Source: CAZAFN01 sp964484795
GTDB lineage: Bacteria; Pseudomonadota; Alphaproteobacteria; Methylaequorales; Methylaequoraceae
Direction: 5' to 3'
Length of the DNA stretch: 60,119 nt
Assembly (NCBI GenBank): GCA_964484795.1
Contig: CAZAFN010000007.1
Coordinates: 1 to 60,119, forward strand
Translations under genes and position numbers: made by a program
The notes under the pieces: generated by a model
The model's database searches: none
Seen by the model: only the letters and a program-made list of their open reading frames with translations
Told to the model about the DNA's origin: nothing
Shown: in pieces, positions 42,887 through 52,109 of the stretch
Layout of the letters: each line of letters opens with the position of its first letter
Numbering within the stretch: position 1 is the stretch's first letter

Positions 42887-43889
42887 TATAGCAGTAGTAG
42901 GGGCAACTGGAAATGTGGGAAGAGAAATCCTAAATATTTTAGATTCTAGAAAATTTCCAATAAACAATTTAGTTGCCCTAGCCTCGTCTAAATCGGAAGG
43001 CGTTAAAATTAGTTATGGTAATGATAAAGAGGTTGTAGTTAAAAATCTGGAAAATTTTGATTTTACAGGAATAGATATTGTTTTGTCATCCCCAGGAGCA
43101 AAGATATCAGAAAAGTTTTCGCCTTTGGCTATCAAAGCTGGTGCCATTATAATAGACAACACTTCTTTTTTCCGAATGCAAAAAAAAATTCCGTTGATAG
43201 TGCCGGAAGTAAATCCAGAGGATATTGCATCATTCAAAAAAGAAAAAATAATTGCCAACCCAAATTGTTCAACCATTCAAATGGTAATGGCTATTAAGCC
43301 AGTACATGAGTTGTTTGAAATAAAAAAAATTATTGTATCTACTTACCAATCTACTTCAGGTGCAGGAAAAAAAGCTATGGATGAGCTATTTCATCAAACT
43401 TTAAACGTTTATAAAAACAAACCATTAAAATCTAATGCTTTCCCAAAAAGAATAGCATTTAACCTAATCCCACACATTGACCAATTTTTGGCAGGAGGGT
43501 ATACCAAAGAGGAAAAAAAAATGATTGAAGAAACAAAAAAAATATTAAAATCTGATTTTGATATTTTTGCAACATGCGTGAGAGTCCCGGTTTTCGTCGG
43601 TCATGCTGAGGCAATTTATTTGGAAACCAAAAAATCTATTGATTTAAAAAAATTAATTACAAAATTAAAAAAATCTCCTGGTCTAAGTTTAGTAGACGAA
43701 CCAATTGACGGTGGATACGTAACGCCAGATGAATCAGCTGGAGAAGACGATGTTTTTATTAGTAGGTTGCGGTTAGGGTTAGAAAACAAAAATTCTATGG
43801 GAATGTGGGTTGTTGCAGATAATTTGAGAAAAGGTGCAGCATTAAATACTGTGCAAATAGCTGAATTATTAGTAAATAAACATTTTTAA
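42873..43889 (+). CDS. asd: Aspartate-semialdehyde dehydrogenase
   Basis: Reduces aspartyl-phosphate to the semialdehyde, the branch point to lysine/DAP, threonine and methionine. The 338 residues have VAVVGATGNVGRE-like NADP binding (NIAVVGATGNVGREIL), the nucleophile Cys132 in NPNCSTIQM, STSGAGKKAMDEL and RVPVFVGHAEAI. Coupling to leuB by a 14-bp overlap is a common alphaproteobacterial feature. Its product feeds dapF (34989-35819). Confidence 0.97.
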   Translation: MKKFNIAVVGATGNVGREILNILDSRKFPINNLVALASSKSEGVKISYGNDKEVVVKNLENFDFTGIDIVLSSPGAKISEKFSPLAIKAGAIIIDNTSFFRMQKKIPLIVPEVNPEDIASFKKEKIIANPNCSTIQMVMAIKPVHELFEIKKIIVSTYQSTSGAGKKAMDELFHQTLNVYKNKPLKSNAFPKRIAFNLIPHIDQFLAGGYTKEEKKMIEETKKILKSDFDIFATCVRVPVFVGHAEAIYLETKKSIDLKKLITKLKKSPGLSLVDEPIDGGYVTPDESAGEDDVFISRLRLGLENKNSMGMWVVADNLRKGAALNTVQIAELLVNKHF

Positions 43890-43891
43890 AA

Positions 43892-44929
43892 ATGAAAAAT
43901 TTCAAGAGCAGATATTTTGAGGATTATAATATTGGAGATGAAATCCAGCACAGTGTTCCAAGAACAATAACAGATGGTGATGTTTCATTTTACCTCGCAA
44001 CAACTGGAAGTAGATTTGCAATAAATTATTCACAAGAATTCTCTTTGAACCTAGGTTTTAAAAAAACACCGGTTGATGATGTGCTTTTGTTTCATATGGT
44101 CTTCGGAAGAACAGTTCCAGATCTTTCTCTTAATGCCATAGCTAATCTAGGGTATGCTGGTGTCATTTTTCACAGACCTGTTTTTGTTGGAGATACAGTT
44201 AGTGCAAGTTCCAAAATAATTGGTCTTAAAGAAAATTCTAATCAAAAAACAGGGACTGTGTATGTACAATCTACTGGGAAAAATCAAGACGGTAAAATAG
44301 TTTTGTCATATTACAGATGGTTAATGATGAGAAAAAAAAATAAAGGTATGATTTCATCATTTAAGAATTTTGTTCCTGAACTACCAAAGCGTGTTGATTC
44401 TAAAGATTTCATTATTCCAGAAAAACTAAATCTAGAAAAATGGTCAACAAAAATTACTGGCAGTCCCTTCTTTTTTAATGACTACAAACTTAATGAAGAA
44501 ATTCACCATCTAGATGGACAAACAATTGAAGAAGCTGAACATCAATTGGCCACACGTCTTTATCAGAATAATGCAAGAGTACATTTTAATAATCACATTG
44601 AAAAAGAGGGAAGATTTGGAAAAAGAATAATCTACGGTGGATACATTATTTCTCTTGCCAGAGCGATAAGTTGTAATGGTCTGGCTAATACATTTAAAAT
44701 TTCAGCAATACATTCAGGTAAACATTCAGCTCCAACTTTTGCTGGAGATACAATATATGCATGGTCAAAAGTTTTAGAAAAAAAAAAAATTAATGATAAA
44801 ATAGGCACATTATTACTAAGAACAGTTGCTTCCAAAAATAATTCTGAAATTTCATTCCCAGAAAAAGATAATCTTGGGAACAACATAGTTCTTGATTTAG
44901 AATACTCAGTTTTAATCCCTATCTTTTAA
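43892..44929 (+). CDS. mch: Mesaconyl-CoA hydratase-like double hot-dog MaoC protein
   Basis: A 345-residue MaoC-type hydratase with two hot-dog halves. The N-terminal half reads FEDYNIGDEIQHSVPRTITD, PVDDVLLFHMVFGRTVPDLS, ANLGYAGVIFHRPV and GLKENSNQKTG. These closely resemble mesaconyl-CoA hydratases of the ethylmalonyl-CoA pathway as I remember them. The C-terminal half has RVHFNNH and FGKRIIYGGYIISLARA. It would hydrate mesaconyl-CoA to methylmalyl-CoA, but the rest of that pathway is not in this window, so the role is inferred. It lies 2 bp after asd and 3 bp before sdhC, inside a plus-strand run. Confidence 0.78.
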   Translation: MKNFKSRYFEDYNIGDEIQHSVPRTITDGDVSFYLATTGSRFAINYSQEFSLNLGFKKTPVDDVLLFHMVFGRTVPDLSLNAIANLGYAGVIFHRPVFVGDTVSASSKIIGLKENSNQKTGTVYVQSTGKNQDGKIVLSYYRWLMMRKKNKGMISSFKNFVPELPKRVDSKDFIIPEKLNLEKWSTKITGSPFFFNDYKLNEEIHHLDGQTIEEAEHQLATRLYQNNARVHFNNHIEKEGRFGKRIIYGGYIISLARAISCNGLANTFKISAIHSGKHSAPTFAGDTIYAWSKVLEKKKINDKIGTLLLRTVASKNNSEISFPEKDNLGNNIVLDLEYSVLIPIF

Positions 44930-44932
44930 ATT

Positions 44933-45319
44933 ATGAAAAAAGAAGATCTACCAATTTCACCTCATCTCCAAATCTACAAGCCACAAATTACTTCTGTCTT
45001 GTCCATTACCCATAGGATAACTGGTTTGTTTCTAAATTTTTCAATAATAATTTTCTTGCTCTGGGTTATGTCTTTATCTTTTGGTAGGTCTACTTATGAA
45101 ACCTTCATTGAATACACAAAAATGATACCAGTGAAAATCATTTTTTTTTTTTCTCTACTTGGATTTTTTTATCATATGCTAAATGGTTTAAGGCATATTA
45201 TATGGGATTTTGGTTACTTCATAGAGAACAAGTCATCAGCTATTTTGGGCTACATTGTTTTATTCTGCTCAATCTCAGCAAGTATAATTGTTTCAATTAA
45301 ACTAGGAATCATAAAATGA
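44933..45319 (+). CDS. sdhC: Succinate dehydrogenase cytochrome b556 subunit
   Basis: Membrane anchor of complex II that binds haem b and ubiquinone. The 128 residues begin with the diagnostic SPHLQIYKPQITSVLSITHRITG and contain three hydrophobic helices. The haem-ligand histidine region is HMLNGLRHIIWDFG. It overlaps sdhD by 4 bp. The order sdhC-sdhD-sdhA-sdhB is standard. Confidence 0.96.
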   Translation: MKKEDLPISPHLQIYKPQITSVLSITHRITGLFLNFSIIIFLLWVMSLSFGRSTYETFIEYTKMIPVKIIFFFSLLGFFYHMLNGLRHIIWDFGYFIENKSSAILGYIVLFCSISASIIVSIKLGIIK

Positions 45320-45648
45320 AAACCAATTATTCAATAAACTGGTTGTTACAAAAAATTTTTGCATTAGTTTTTGTTGTTTTCTTTTTTTACACCATTCTTT
45401 CTCTTAGCAATGTTGATCTGCAAAGTTTTGAGTCAACGATTGTCTGGTTTAGCAATTATTTTAATTCATTTGTAATTTTAATTCTTTTTTTAACTATAAT
45501 TTTACATTCAAATATTGGGCTCTCATCTATAATTGATGATTATATTCACAACAAAAATTTAAAAAAAAATATCTTGCTTTTTAAAAACTTTTTCTTTTTT
45601 TCCATTATCTTATTACTTACGTTAAGTCTATTTTCAATAATAAAATAA
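45316..45648 (+). CDS. sdhD: Succinate dehydrogenase membrane anchor subunit
   Basis: Second membrane anchor of complex II, 110 residues with three predicted helices. The conserved His and Asp-Tyr signature appear as HSNIGLSSIIDDYIHN, which matches the SdhD haem/quinone region. SdhD is weakly conserved, so identification rests on this motif and on its position between sdhC (4-bp overlap) and sdhA (1 bp gap). Confidence 0.92.
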   Translation: MKTNYSINWLLQKIFALVFVVFFFYTILSLSNVDLQSFESTIVWFSNYFNSFVILILFLTIILHSNIGLSSIIDDYIHNKNLKKNILLFKNFFFFSIILLLTLSLFSIIK

Positions 45649-45649
45649 A

Positions 45650-47434
45650 GTGAATAAAAATATCATAAATTTAGAATTTGATGTTGTAGTTGTGGGTGCT
45701 GGAGGATCAGGGTTGAGAGCGGTAATGGGATGTGCATCATCCAATCTCAAAACAGCCTGTATTTCAAAAGTGTTTCCAACCAGAAGTCATACGGTTGCTG
45801 CTCAAGGAGGTATAAGTGCTGCATTGGGAAATATGGGAAATGATGATTGGAAATGGCATATGTATGACACAGTCAAAGGCTCAGACTGGCTAGGTGATCA
45901 AGATGCCATCGCATTTATGTGCAAGGAAGCTCCAGAAGCCGTAATTGAACTTGAACATTTTGGTGTTCCATTTTCCAGAACAGAAAAAGGAAAAATATAC
46001 CAAAGACCTTTCGGTGGAATGACCACACATTTTGGAGAAGGCATTGCTCAAAGAACTTGTGCTGCAGCTGATCGTACTGGTCATGCAATGCTTCACACCC
46101 TATACCAACAATCAATTTCCCATAATGCAGAATTTTTTATTGAATATTTCGTAATTGACCTAGTAATGAACGAAAAAAATGAATGTTGTGGGGTACTCAC
46201 AATTAATTTGCACGATGGTAAATTTTATTTGTTCTCATCCAAAATGGTTATTTTAGCAACAGGGGGATACGGAAGAGCCTATTTCTCCTGTACTTCTGCA
46301 CATACCTGCACCGGTGATGGTGGTGGAATGGTTTTGCGAGCTGGTCTTCCTCTGCAAGATATGGAATTTACACAATTTCATCCTACGGGCATATATGGAG
46401 TGGGTGTTTTGATTACTGAAGGAGCAAGAGGAGAAGGTGGTTATTTAACTAACTCAAAAGGTGAAAGATTTATGGAACGTTATGCTCCAAATGCCAAAGA
46501 TTTGGCAAGCAGAGATGTTGTATCTAGATCAATGACTAATGAAATAATTGAAGGAAGGGGATGCGGCAAAAAAAAAGACCATATCCACCTTAATCTGCAT
46601 CATCTTGACCATAATGTACTAGAAGAAAAACTACCTGGAATAACCGAATCTGCAAAAATTTTTGCTGGTGTTGATGTTAGAAAAGATCCAATACCTGTTC
46701 AACCCACGGTTCACTATAATATGGGAGGAATTCCAACTAACATATATGGTGAAGTTCTAGATATAGATAAAGATGGCAAAGACAAAACTATTTGTGGTCT
46801 TATGTCAATTGGAGAAGCAGCTTGTGTATCAGTGCATGGAGCCAATAGATTAGGTTCTAATTCATTGCTTGATCTAGTGGTATTTGGAAAATCTGCAGCT
46901 AAAAGATGTGCAAAAATAATCAAACCAAACTCTACGAACAGAAAAATTAAAAAGCAATTTTATGAGAAAACGCTTGAAAGATTTGATAAATTAAAAAATT
47001 CAAAAGGCAGCATATCTGTCTCTGACATCAGATTGGAGATGCAACATACTATGCAAAATTTTTGTTCTGTTTATAGATCTGAAAAAAGAATGAAAAGTGG
47101 GAAAAAAATTCTTGCTTCTTTACTTAAAAAACTTGATAACATTAAAATTACTGACAAGACATTGGTATGGAATACTGAAATAATTGAAGCTCTTGAGCTA
47201 CAGAATTTACTCCTTCAATCTTTGACCAGTATTGAATGTGCACTAACCCGAAAAGAAAGTAGAGGTGCACATTCCAGGATAGATTTTAAGAATAGAAATG
47301 ATAAGACTTGGCTTAAACATTGCCTTGTATCACTTGATCTTGATGGAAATTCAAAAGTTGGATTTAGATCTGTAAATCTAAAAACCAATTCAAAAGAAAT
47401 AAAAACCATTGAACCTAAAGCCAGAGTTTATTAG
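45650..47434 (+). CDS. sdhA: Succinate dehydrogenase flavoprotein subunit
   Basis: Oxidises succinate to fumarate using covalently bound FAD. In 594 residues the FAD-binding VVVVGAGGSGLRA is at 12-24 and the covalent-attachment histidine is His47 in RSHTVAAQGGISAALG. Active-site blocks THFGEGIAQRTCAAADRTGH, QFHPTGIYG and HGANRLGSNSLLDLVVFG follow. The start is GTG at 45650 just after sdhD. FAD would come from RibF (30221-31147). Confidence 0.98.
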   Translation: MNKNIINLEFDVVVVGAGGSGLRAVMGCASSNLKTACISKVFPTRSHTVAAQGGISAALGNMGNDDWKWHMYDTVKGSDWLGDQDAIAFMCKEAPEAVIELEHFGVPFSRTEKGKIYQRPFGGMTTHFGEGIAQRTCAAADRTGHAMLHTLYQQSISHNAEFFIEYFVIDLVMNEKNECCGVLTINLHDGKFYLFSSKMVILATGGYGRAYFSCTSAHTCTGDGGGMVLRAGLPLQDMEFTQFHPTGIYGVGVLITEGARGEGGYLTNSKGERFMERYAPNAKDLASRDVVSRSMTNEIIEGRGCGKKKDHIHLNLHHLDHNVLEEKLPGITESAKIFAGVDVRKDPIPVQPTVHYNMGGIPTNIYGEVLDIDKDGKDKTICGLMSIGEAACVSVHGANRLGSNSLLDLVVFGKSAAKRCAKIIKPNSTNRKIKKQFYEKTLERFDKLKNSKGSISVSDIRLEMQHTMQNFCSVYRSEKRMKSGKKILASLLKKLDNIKITDKTLVWNTEIIEALELQNLLLQSLTSIECALTRKESRGAHSRIDFKNRNDKTWLKHCLVSLDLDGNSKVGFRSVNLKTNSKEIKTIEPKARVY

Positions 47435-47444
47435 TTTATAAGTT

Positions 47445-48212
47445 ATGGTTGAAATAACGCTACCCAAAAATTCAATAATAAAAAAAGGTAAAATTTTTGG
47501 TTCAAAGGGATTAAACAAACTACATCTTAAAGTTTATAGATGGAATAGGGAATCAAAAACAAACCCAAGGTTGGATGAATACTTTGTCAAAAAGGATAGA
47601 TTTGGTCCAATGGTATTGGATGCATTAATGTATATAAAAAATGAAATTGACCCAACTTTAACATTTAGAAGATCATGTAGAGAGGGCATTTGTGGTTCTT
47701 GTTCAATGAATGTTAATGGCACTAACACTTTGGCATGCCTAAAACCTATAGATAAAGATAGAAAAATTAACATCTATCCACTACCTCATATGAAAGTGTT
47801 GAAAGATTTAGTTCCAGATTTAAGTAATTTTTATGAACAATACAAGTCAATAAAGCCATGGATTAAAAACAAAAAAAATGGAAAGGGTGAAAACATTCAG
47901 TCACCTAAAGATAGGAAAAAGCTTGATGGCTTGTATGAATGTGTAATGTGCGCATGTTGTTCTACCTCTTGCCCAAGTTATTGGTGGAATCCTGAAAAAT
48001 TTTTGGGCCCAGCTATTTTATTGCAGGCATATAGATTTATAGTGGATAGTAGGGATAAGAACAAAAAGGAAAGGCTTGATTTTATTAAAGACAAATTTAA
48101 ACTCTATAGATGCCACACAATTATGAATTGTACAAAGACGTGCCCTAAGCATCTTAATCCAGCAAAAGCTATATCTGAAATAAAAAAATTACAAGTTTCC
48201 TCGAAATCTTGA
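47445..48212 (+). CDS. sdhB: Succinate dehydrogenase iron-sulfur subunit
   Basis: Carries three iron-sulfur clusters linking FAD to quinone. The [2Fe-2S] ligands are C78, C83, C86 and C98 (SCREGICGSC...ACLK). The other clusters use CVMCACCSTSC at 166-176 and CHTIMNCTKTC at 223-233. The 255 residues are normal length. Its stop overlaps the next start (TTG) by 4 bp, coupling it to zapE. Confidence 0.98.
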   Translation: MVEITLPKNSIIKKGKIFGSKGLNKLHLKVYRWNRESKTNPRLDEYFVKKDRFGPMVLDALMYIKNEIDPTLTFRRSCREGICGSCSMNVNGTNTLACLKPIDKDRKINIYPLPHMKVLKDLVPDLSNFYEQYKSIKPWIKNKKNGKGENIQSPKDRKKLDGLYECVMCACCSTSCPSYWWNPEKFLGPAILLQAYRFIVDSRDKNKKERLDFIKDKFKLYRCHTIMNCTKTCPKHLNPAKAISEIKKLQVSSKS

Positions 48213-49252
48213 AAAATTTGAGCTCAAAATTAATCGCGTATCTTCAAGATCACAACAATATAAATCCTAACAATTGTCAAATAAATGCATCTAAAGAAAT
48301 TGAATTTTTTTTTAACGACAATTTAAACATAAGTTTGGTAAATTTTTTTAAGAAAAAAATACCTGGCATATATATTTATGGATCGGTTGGTGTTGGAAAA
48401 TCAATACTTCTAAAAGCTTTACATATGATCTTTCCAAAGTCTGAAATATTTCATTTTAGTGATTTAATTTTTCATTTACAAAATTGCAATTCATCAAAAA
48501 AAAACCCAACGGAATTTTTAAAAAATAAAAAACTGATAATAATAGATGAATTCTACTTAAATAATCTGACCAACCTAGTGCTATTCAAGAATTTTTTTAC
48601 AAAAATTCTGCAAGAAAAAAAAATTGTTGTAATGAGTGGAAATAAAGAATTAGGCAAAATTTATTTTGATCCAGTCAATTCAAAATTGTGTGGTGATATT
48701 AAAAATTTGCTATTGAAAAAATTTATGAAAATAAAAATGAAATCAAAGATCGACTATAGATCAAGTGATTCGTTTAATCTTAACTTTTTCTTCGTAAACC
48801 AAAAAAATTCTAGAAAATTTCAAGATTTACTTAGAAAAAAACTTTCAAGCACTTCTAAACCACAAAAAAGAAAGTTCAGAAGGTATGGAAATTCATTTAC
48901 CTTAAAAAACATATATGGAAACCTGCTTGATCTAAAGTTTTCAGATTTTTTTGAAAAAAATTTAATTTTTCAAGACTATGAATTAATTGCTAAAAAATTT
49001 AAAATAATCATTATTAGAAATGTCCCTAAAATGACCGAGGATTCCAAGAATCTTGTGGCACGCTTTATTTTTTTCATAGATGCGATTTATGAGAATAAAA
49101 ATATACTTTCAATATCAACCGATGTAGAATTGGAAAAAATATATTTGGGAAGGACGAACTCTTTTGAATTTAAAAGAACTGTTTCAAGGCTAAAAGAAAT
49201 GGGGTCAAATGCGTATGTTAAAGATAATTTAAATTTTTTACAAAAAAATTAA
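48209..49252 (+). CDS. zapE: AFG1/ZapE-family ATPase
   Basis: AAA-like ATPase of 347 residues with Walker A GSVGVGKS at 58-65 and Walker B LIIIDEFY near 108-115. The family is linked to cell-division ring control in E. coli and to quality control of respiratory complexes in mitochondria. The gene begins at TTG overlapping the sdhB stop, and this sdhB-zapE link suits the latter role. The sequence is Lys-rich and diverged, with a YGNSFTL segment as in relatives. No other domain is visible. Confidence 0.85.
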   Translation: MKNLSSKLIAYLQDHNNINPNNCQINASKEIEFFFNDNLNISLVNFFKKKIPGIYIYGSVGVGKSILLKALHMIFPKSEIFHFSDLIFHLQNCNSSKKNPTEFLKNKKLIIIDEFYLNNLTNLVLFKNFFTKILQEKKIVVMSGNKELGKIYFDPVNSKLCGDIKNLLLKKFMKIKMKSKIDYRSSDSFNLNFFFVNQKNSRKFQDLLRKKLSSTSKPQKRKFRRYGNSFTLKNIYGNLLDLKFSDFFEKNLIFQDYELIAKKFKIIIIRNVPKMTEDSKNLVARFIFFIDAIYENKNILSISTDVELEKIYLGRTNSFEFKRTVSRLKEMGSNAYVKDNLNFLQKN

Positions 49253-50197
49253 ATGAAAAATCTAAAGAAGCATTATAAAAATATAGAAGATGAGATTATT
49301 TCTTTAAAAGAAAAGAATAATGCCCTGATTCTATCACACTTCTACCAAGATGAAGACATTCAAGATATTGCTGATTTTATTGGAGATTCTTTAGATCTTT
49401 CAAGAAAAGCTCAAAGAACCAAAGCTGACGTTATAGTTTTTTGTGGGGTTCGGTTTATGGCTGAGGTAGCAAAAATTCTAAGTCCTAATAAAACAGTTAT
49501 TTTACCTGATATAAATGCTGGATGTTCCCTTGAAGAATCTTGTCCAGCTGATGATTTTAAAAAATTCAAAGAAAATCACCCAGAACATCTAGTGTTATCC
49601 TACATCAATTGTTCTGCTAAAATTAAAGCCCTTTCAGATATCATTGTAACCTCTTCCAATGCCAAAAAAATAATAGATAGCTTACCCAAAAACCAGAAGA
49701 TTATTTTTGCACCAGATAAACATCTTGGAAACTATCTAAACAAAAAAACAGGTAGAAATATGATTTTGTGGAATGGAACTTGTGTAGTCCATGAAACATT
49801 TTCTGAAAGAGAATTAATAAAATTAAAGATTAGAAATGATGATGCCAAAATCATTGCCCATCCAGAATGTCCTGAAAACATTCTAAATCATTCGGATTTT
49901 ATTGGTTCCACCTCATCCTTACTAAAATTTGTGTCCAATAATTTGGCAAAAAAATTTATTGTTGCAACCGAACCTCACATTATTCATCAAATGAAAAAAA
50001 ATGAACCAAAAAAGGAATTTCTAATTGCTCCTGGTAATGATGGGAATTGTTCATGTTCATATTGCCCTTATATGGAACTCAACACATTGGAAAAATTAAG
50101 AGACTGTCTAGCTAATTTATCACCACAAATTATTATAGACAGGGAATTAATCTTGAAGGCAAAAAAACCATTAAATATGATGTTAAAACTAAGCTAA
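49253..50197 (+). CDS. nadA: Quinolinate synthase
   Basis: Condenses iminoaspartate with dihydroxyacetone phosphate to quinolinate for NAD synthesis. The 314 residues keep the [4Fe-4S] cysteines: Cys91 in NAGCSLEESCPAD, the Cys of LWNGTCVVHE near 179 and CSYCPYM near 267. HFYQDEDIQDIADFIGDSL at 29-47 is also diagnostic. nadC follows after 11 bp, but no nadB is adjacent, so iminoaspartate must come from an enzyme encoded elsewhere. It starts at the base after the zapE stop. Confidence 0.96.
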   Translation: MKNLKKHYKNIEDEIISLKEKNNALILSHFYQDEDIQDIADFIGDSLDLSRKAQRTKADVIVFCGVRFMAEVAKILSPNKTVILPDINAGCSLEESCPADDFKKFKENHPEHLVLSYINCSAKIKALSDIIVTSSNAKKIIDSLPKNQKIIFAPDKHLGNYLNKKTGRNMILWNGTCVVHETFSERELIKLKIRNDDAKIIAHPECPENILNHSDFIGSTSSLLKFVSNNLAKKFIVATEPHIIHQMKKNEPKKEFLIAPGNDGNCSCSYCPYMELNTLEKLRDCLANLSPQIIIDRELILKAKKPLNMMLKLS

Positions 50198-50208
50198 ACT
50201 CAAAAGTT

Positions 50209-51066
50209 GTGAATTTAAATCAACTTTCAATCATAGCAATATCAAAACTACAATCTGAAATTATTGATGATTTAAAAGGGAAAAATATCAATAACGATAT
50301 TACTTCAAATACTCTTATAGATAATCAAAAAACAATTAAAGTTGCAATTTCTAATAGAGAATCATTAACTCTATGTGGTGAGTTTTTTTTAAAAAAATTT
50401 ATTAAAAAAAAATTCCCATCACTTATTTATAAAAGCTACTTTAAAGATGGTGATTATCTTCACAAACAATCTAAAATTGCTGAGATTAGCGGAAATTGTA
50501 AAATTATTTTTGCCATAGAAAGGACATTGTTAAATTTTATTCAACATTTATCTAGCATATCAACCTACACGAAGGAATTGGTCATTTTGCTCCAAAAAAC
50601 CAACACTAAACTTCTCGACACAAGAAAAACCATTACAGGTCTAAGAAAGTTGCAAAAATATGCCACTACAATAGGAGGAGCTAAAAATCACAGAATGGGA
50701 CTTTATGATGGAATATTGGTAAAGGATAATCATATTCAGATATTTGGAGATATTAATAAAACACTAAAAAAATTAAGTGAAAAAAAAATCAAAAATTTTA
50801 AAATTGAGTGTGAAACTATTTCACAAGTGAAAAAATCCATTGAAGCTGGAGCAGAATACATTTTATTAGATAATATGAAGCCTAATGAAATAAAAAAATC
50901 TGTAAAATTAAAAAACACTCTAAAATCAGCGGTTAAATTTGAAATAACTGGTGGAATAAAGTTAAAGAATTTAAAAAAATTTGCATACCTTGGTGCGGAT
51001 TTTATTTCTACAGGTGAAATCACTAATTGTCCTAAATCTGTAGATATTGGAATGGACATAATATAA
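50209..51066 (+). CDS. nadC: Nicotinate-nucleotide pyrophosphorylase (carboxylating)
   Basis: Turns quinolinate and PRPP into nicotinate mononucleotide. The 285 residues start at GTG. Key motifs are ERTLLNFIQHLSSISTYT near 104-121, LDTRKTITGLRKLQKYA, GGAKNHRMGLYDGILVKDNH and the C-terminal FEITGGIKLKNL and GADFISTGEIT. These are complete. It pairs with nadA in a short plus-strand unit. Confidence 0.95.
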   Translation: MNLNQLSIIAISKLQSEIIDDLKGKNINNDITSNTLIDNQKTIKVAISNRESLTLCGEFFLKKFIKKKFPSLIYKSYFKDGDYLHKQSKIAEISGNCKIIFAIERTLLNFIQHLSSISTYTKELVILLQKTNTKLLDTRKTITGLRKLQKYATTIGGAKNHRMGLYDGILVKDNHIQIFGDINKTLKKLSEKKIKNFKIECETISQVKKSIEAGAEYILLDNMKPNEIKKSVKLKNTLKSAVKFEITGGIKLKNLKKFAYLGADFISTGEITNCPKSVDIGMDII

Positions 51067-51098
51067 AATATTCTTTTTAACAACTTAAAGGAGTGAGC

Positions 51099-52046
51099 TT
51101 GAAAAAAATCAGTCTAATTGGCGCTGGAAATATAGGGACCATTCTAGCATATAGCATTTCTAGAAAAATGCTTGGCAATTTAACTGTGATTGATGTGGTT
51201 GATGGTTTAGCTGAAGGGAAATGTCTGGATCTAGCTCAAAGTTTTTCATTAGATAATGTTAACATTAAAATAAAGGGGTCTAGTGACATATCAAAAATTA
51301 AAAATAGCGATGCTATTATAATAACAGCAGGAATAGCTAGAAAGCCAGGAATGAGTCGCGATGATCTCATAGAAACAAATTTTTCAATAATATCTAATAT
51401 TGGCAAAGCCATAAAAAAATACTCCCCAAATTCTTTTGTAATCTGCGTTACAAATCCTCTTGACGCAATGGTTTGGTCACTAAAAAAGGTCGCAAATATA
51501 AAAAATCATATGATAGTTGGCATGGCTGGCATTCTTGACTCTGCAAGATTTAAACTTTTTCTTTCACAAGAGATTGGTGTATCAATGGAAAATATTCAAA
51601 CTATGGTTTTGGGTGGGCATGGTGATACTATGGTTCCATTATTGGGTTACACTTCTATATCTGGAATACCTTTAACCAGTTTTATTAAAAAAAAAATGTT
51701 AAGCAAACGTAAAATTGAATCATTAATTCAAAGAACTAGAAATGGTGGTGGAGAAATAGTATCTCTAATGAAAAACAGTTCAGCCTTTTATTCTCCTGCT
51801 TGTAGCGCAGTCGAGATGCTTGAATCTTATTTTTTGGATCAAAAAAAATTATTACCATGCTCCGCTTATGTGAATGGAAAATATGGTGCAAATGATATTT
51901 TTATAGGTGTGCCTGTAATAATAGGAAAAAACGGAGTTGAAAAAATTTTAGAATTAAATCTAACTAGTTCTGAAAAAAAAGAATTAACAAAATCAATTAA
52001 AGCTGTTGAAGAGTTAACTAGCAAATGTAAAAAACTTCTGGTCTAA
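51099..52046 (+). CDS. mdh: Malate dehydrogenase
   Basis: NAD-dependent oxidation of malate to oxaloacetate (LDH-like class). An AAAGGAG site (51087-51093) lies five bases before the TTG at 51099, so I start there; the GTG at 51093 overlaps that site. The protein has IGAGNIGTILAY near 7-18, VTNPLDAMVW, MAGILDSARFK and the catalytic His174 in GGHGDTMVPL. At 315 residues it is normal. mdh-sucC-sucD is a common alphaproteobacterial TCA cluster. Confidence 0.96.
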   Translation: MKKISLIGAGNIGTILAYSISRKMLGNLTVIDVVDGLAEGKCLDLAQSFSLDNVNIKIKGSSDISKIKNSDAIIITAGIARKPGMSRDDLIETNFSIISNIGKAIKKYSPNSFVICVTNPLDAMVWSLKKVANIKNHMIVGMAGILDSARFKLFLSQEIGVSMENIQTMVLGGHGDTMVPLLGYTSISGIPLTSFIKKKMLSKRKIESLIQRTRNGGGEIVSLMKNSSAFYSPACSAVEMLESYFLDQKKLLPCSAYVNGKYGANDIFIGVPVIIGKNGVEKILELNLTSSEKKELTKSIKAVEELTSKCKKLLV

Positions 52047-52109
52047 TTAATTAAAGTCATGTATATTCCGAACTTTTACGATTAAAAAAGATTTTACTAG
52101 GATTTTATT
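52047..52109 (+). promoter_or_regulatory. mdh-sucC spacer
   Basis: A 63-bp AT-rich gap before sucC. It is long for this operon, so a sucC promoter or leader may lie here. I see no clear hairpin or riboswitch-like fold by eye. Confidence 0.25.
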
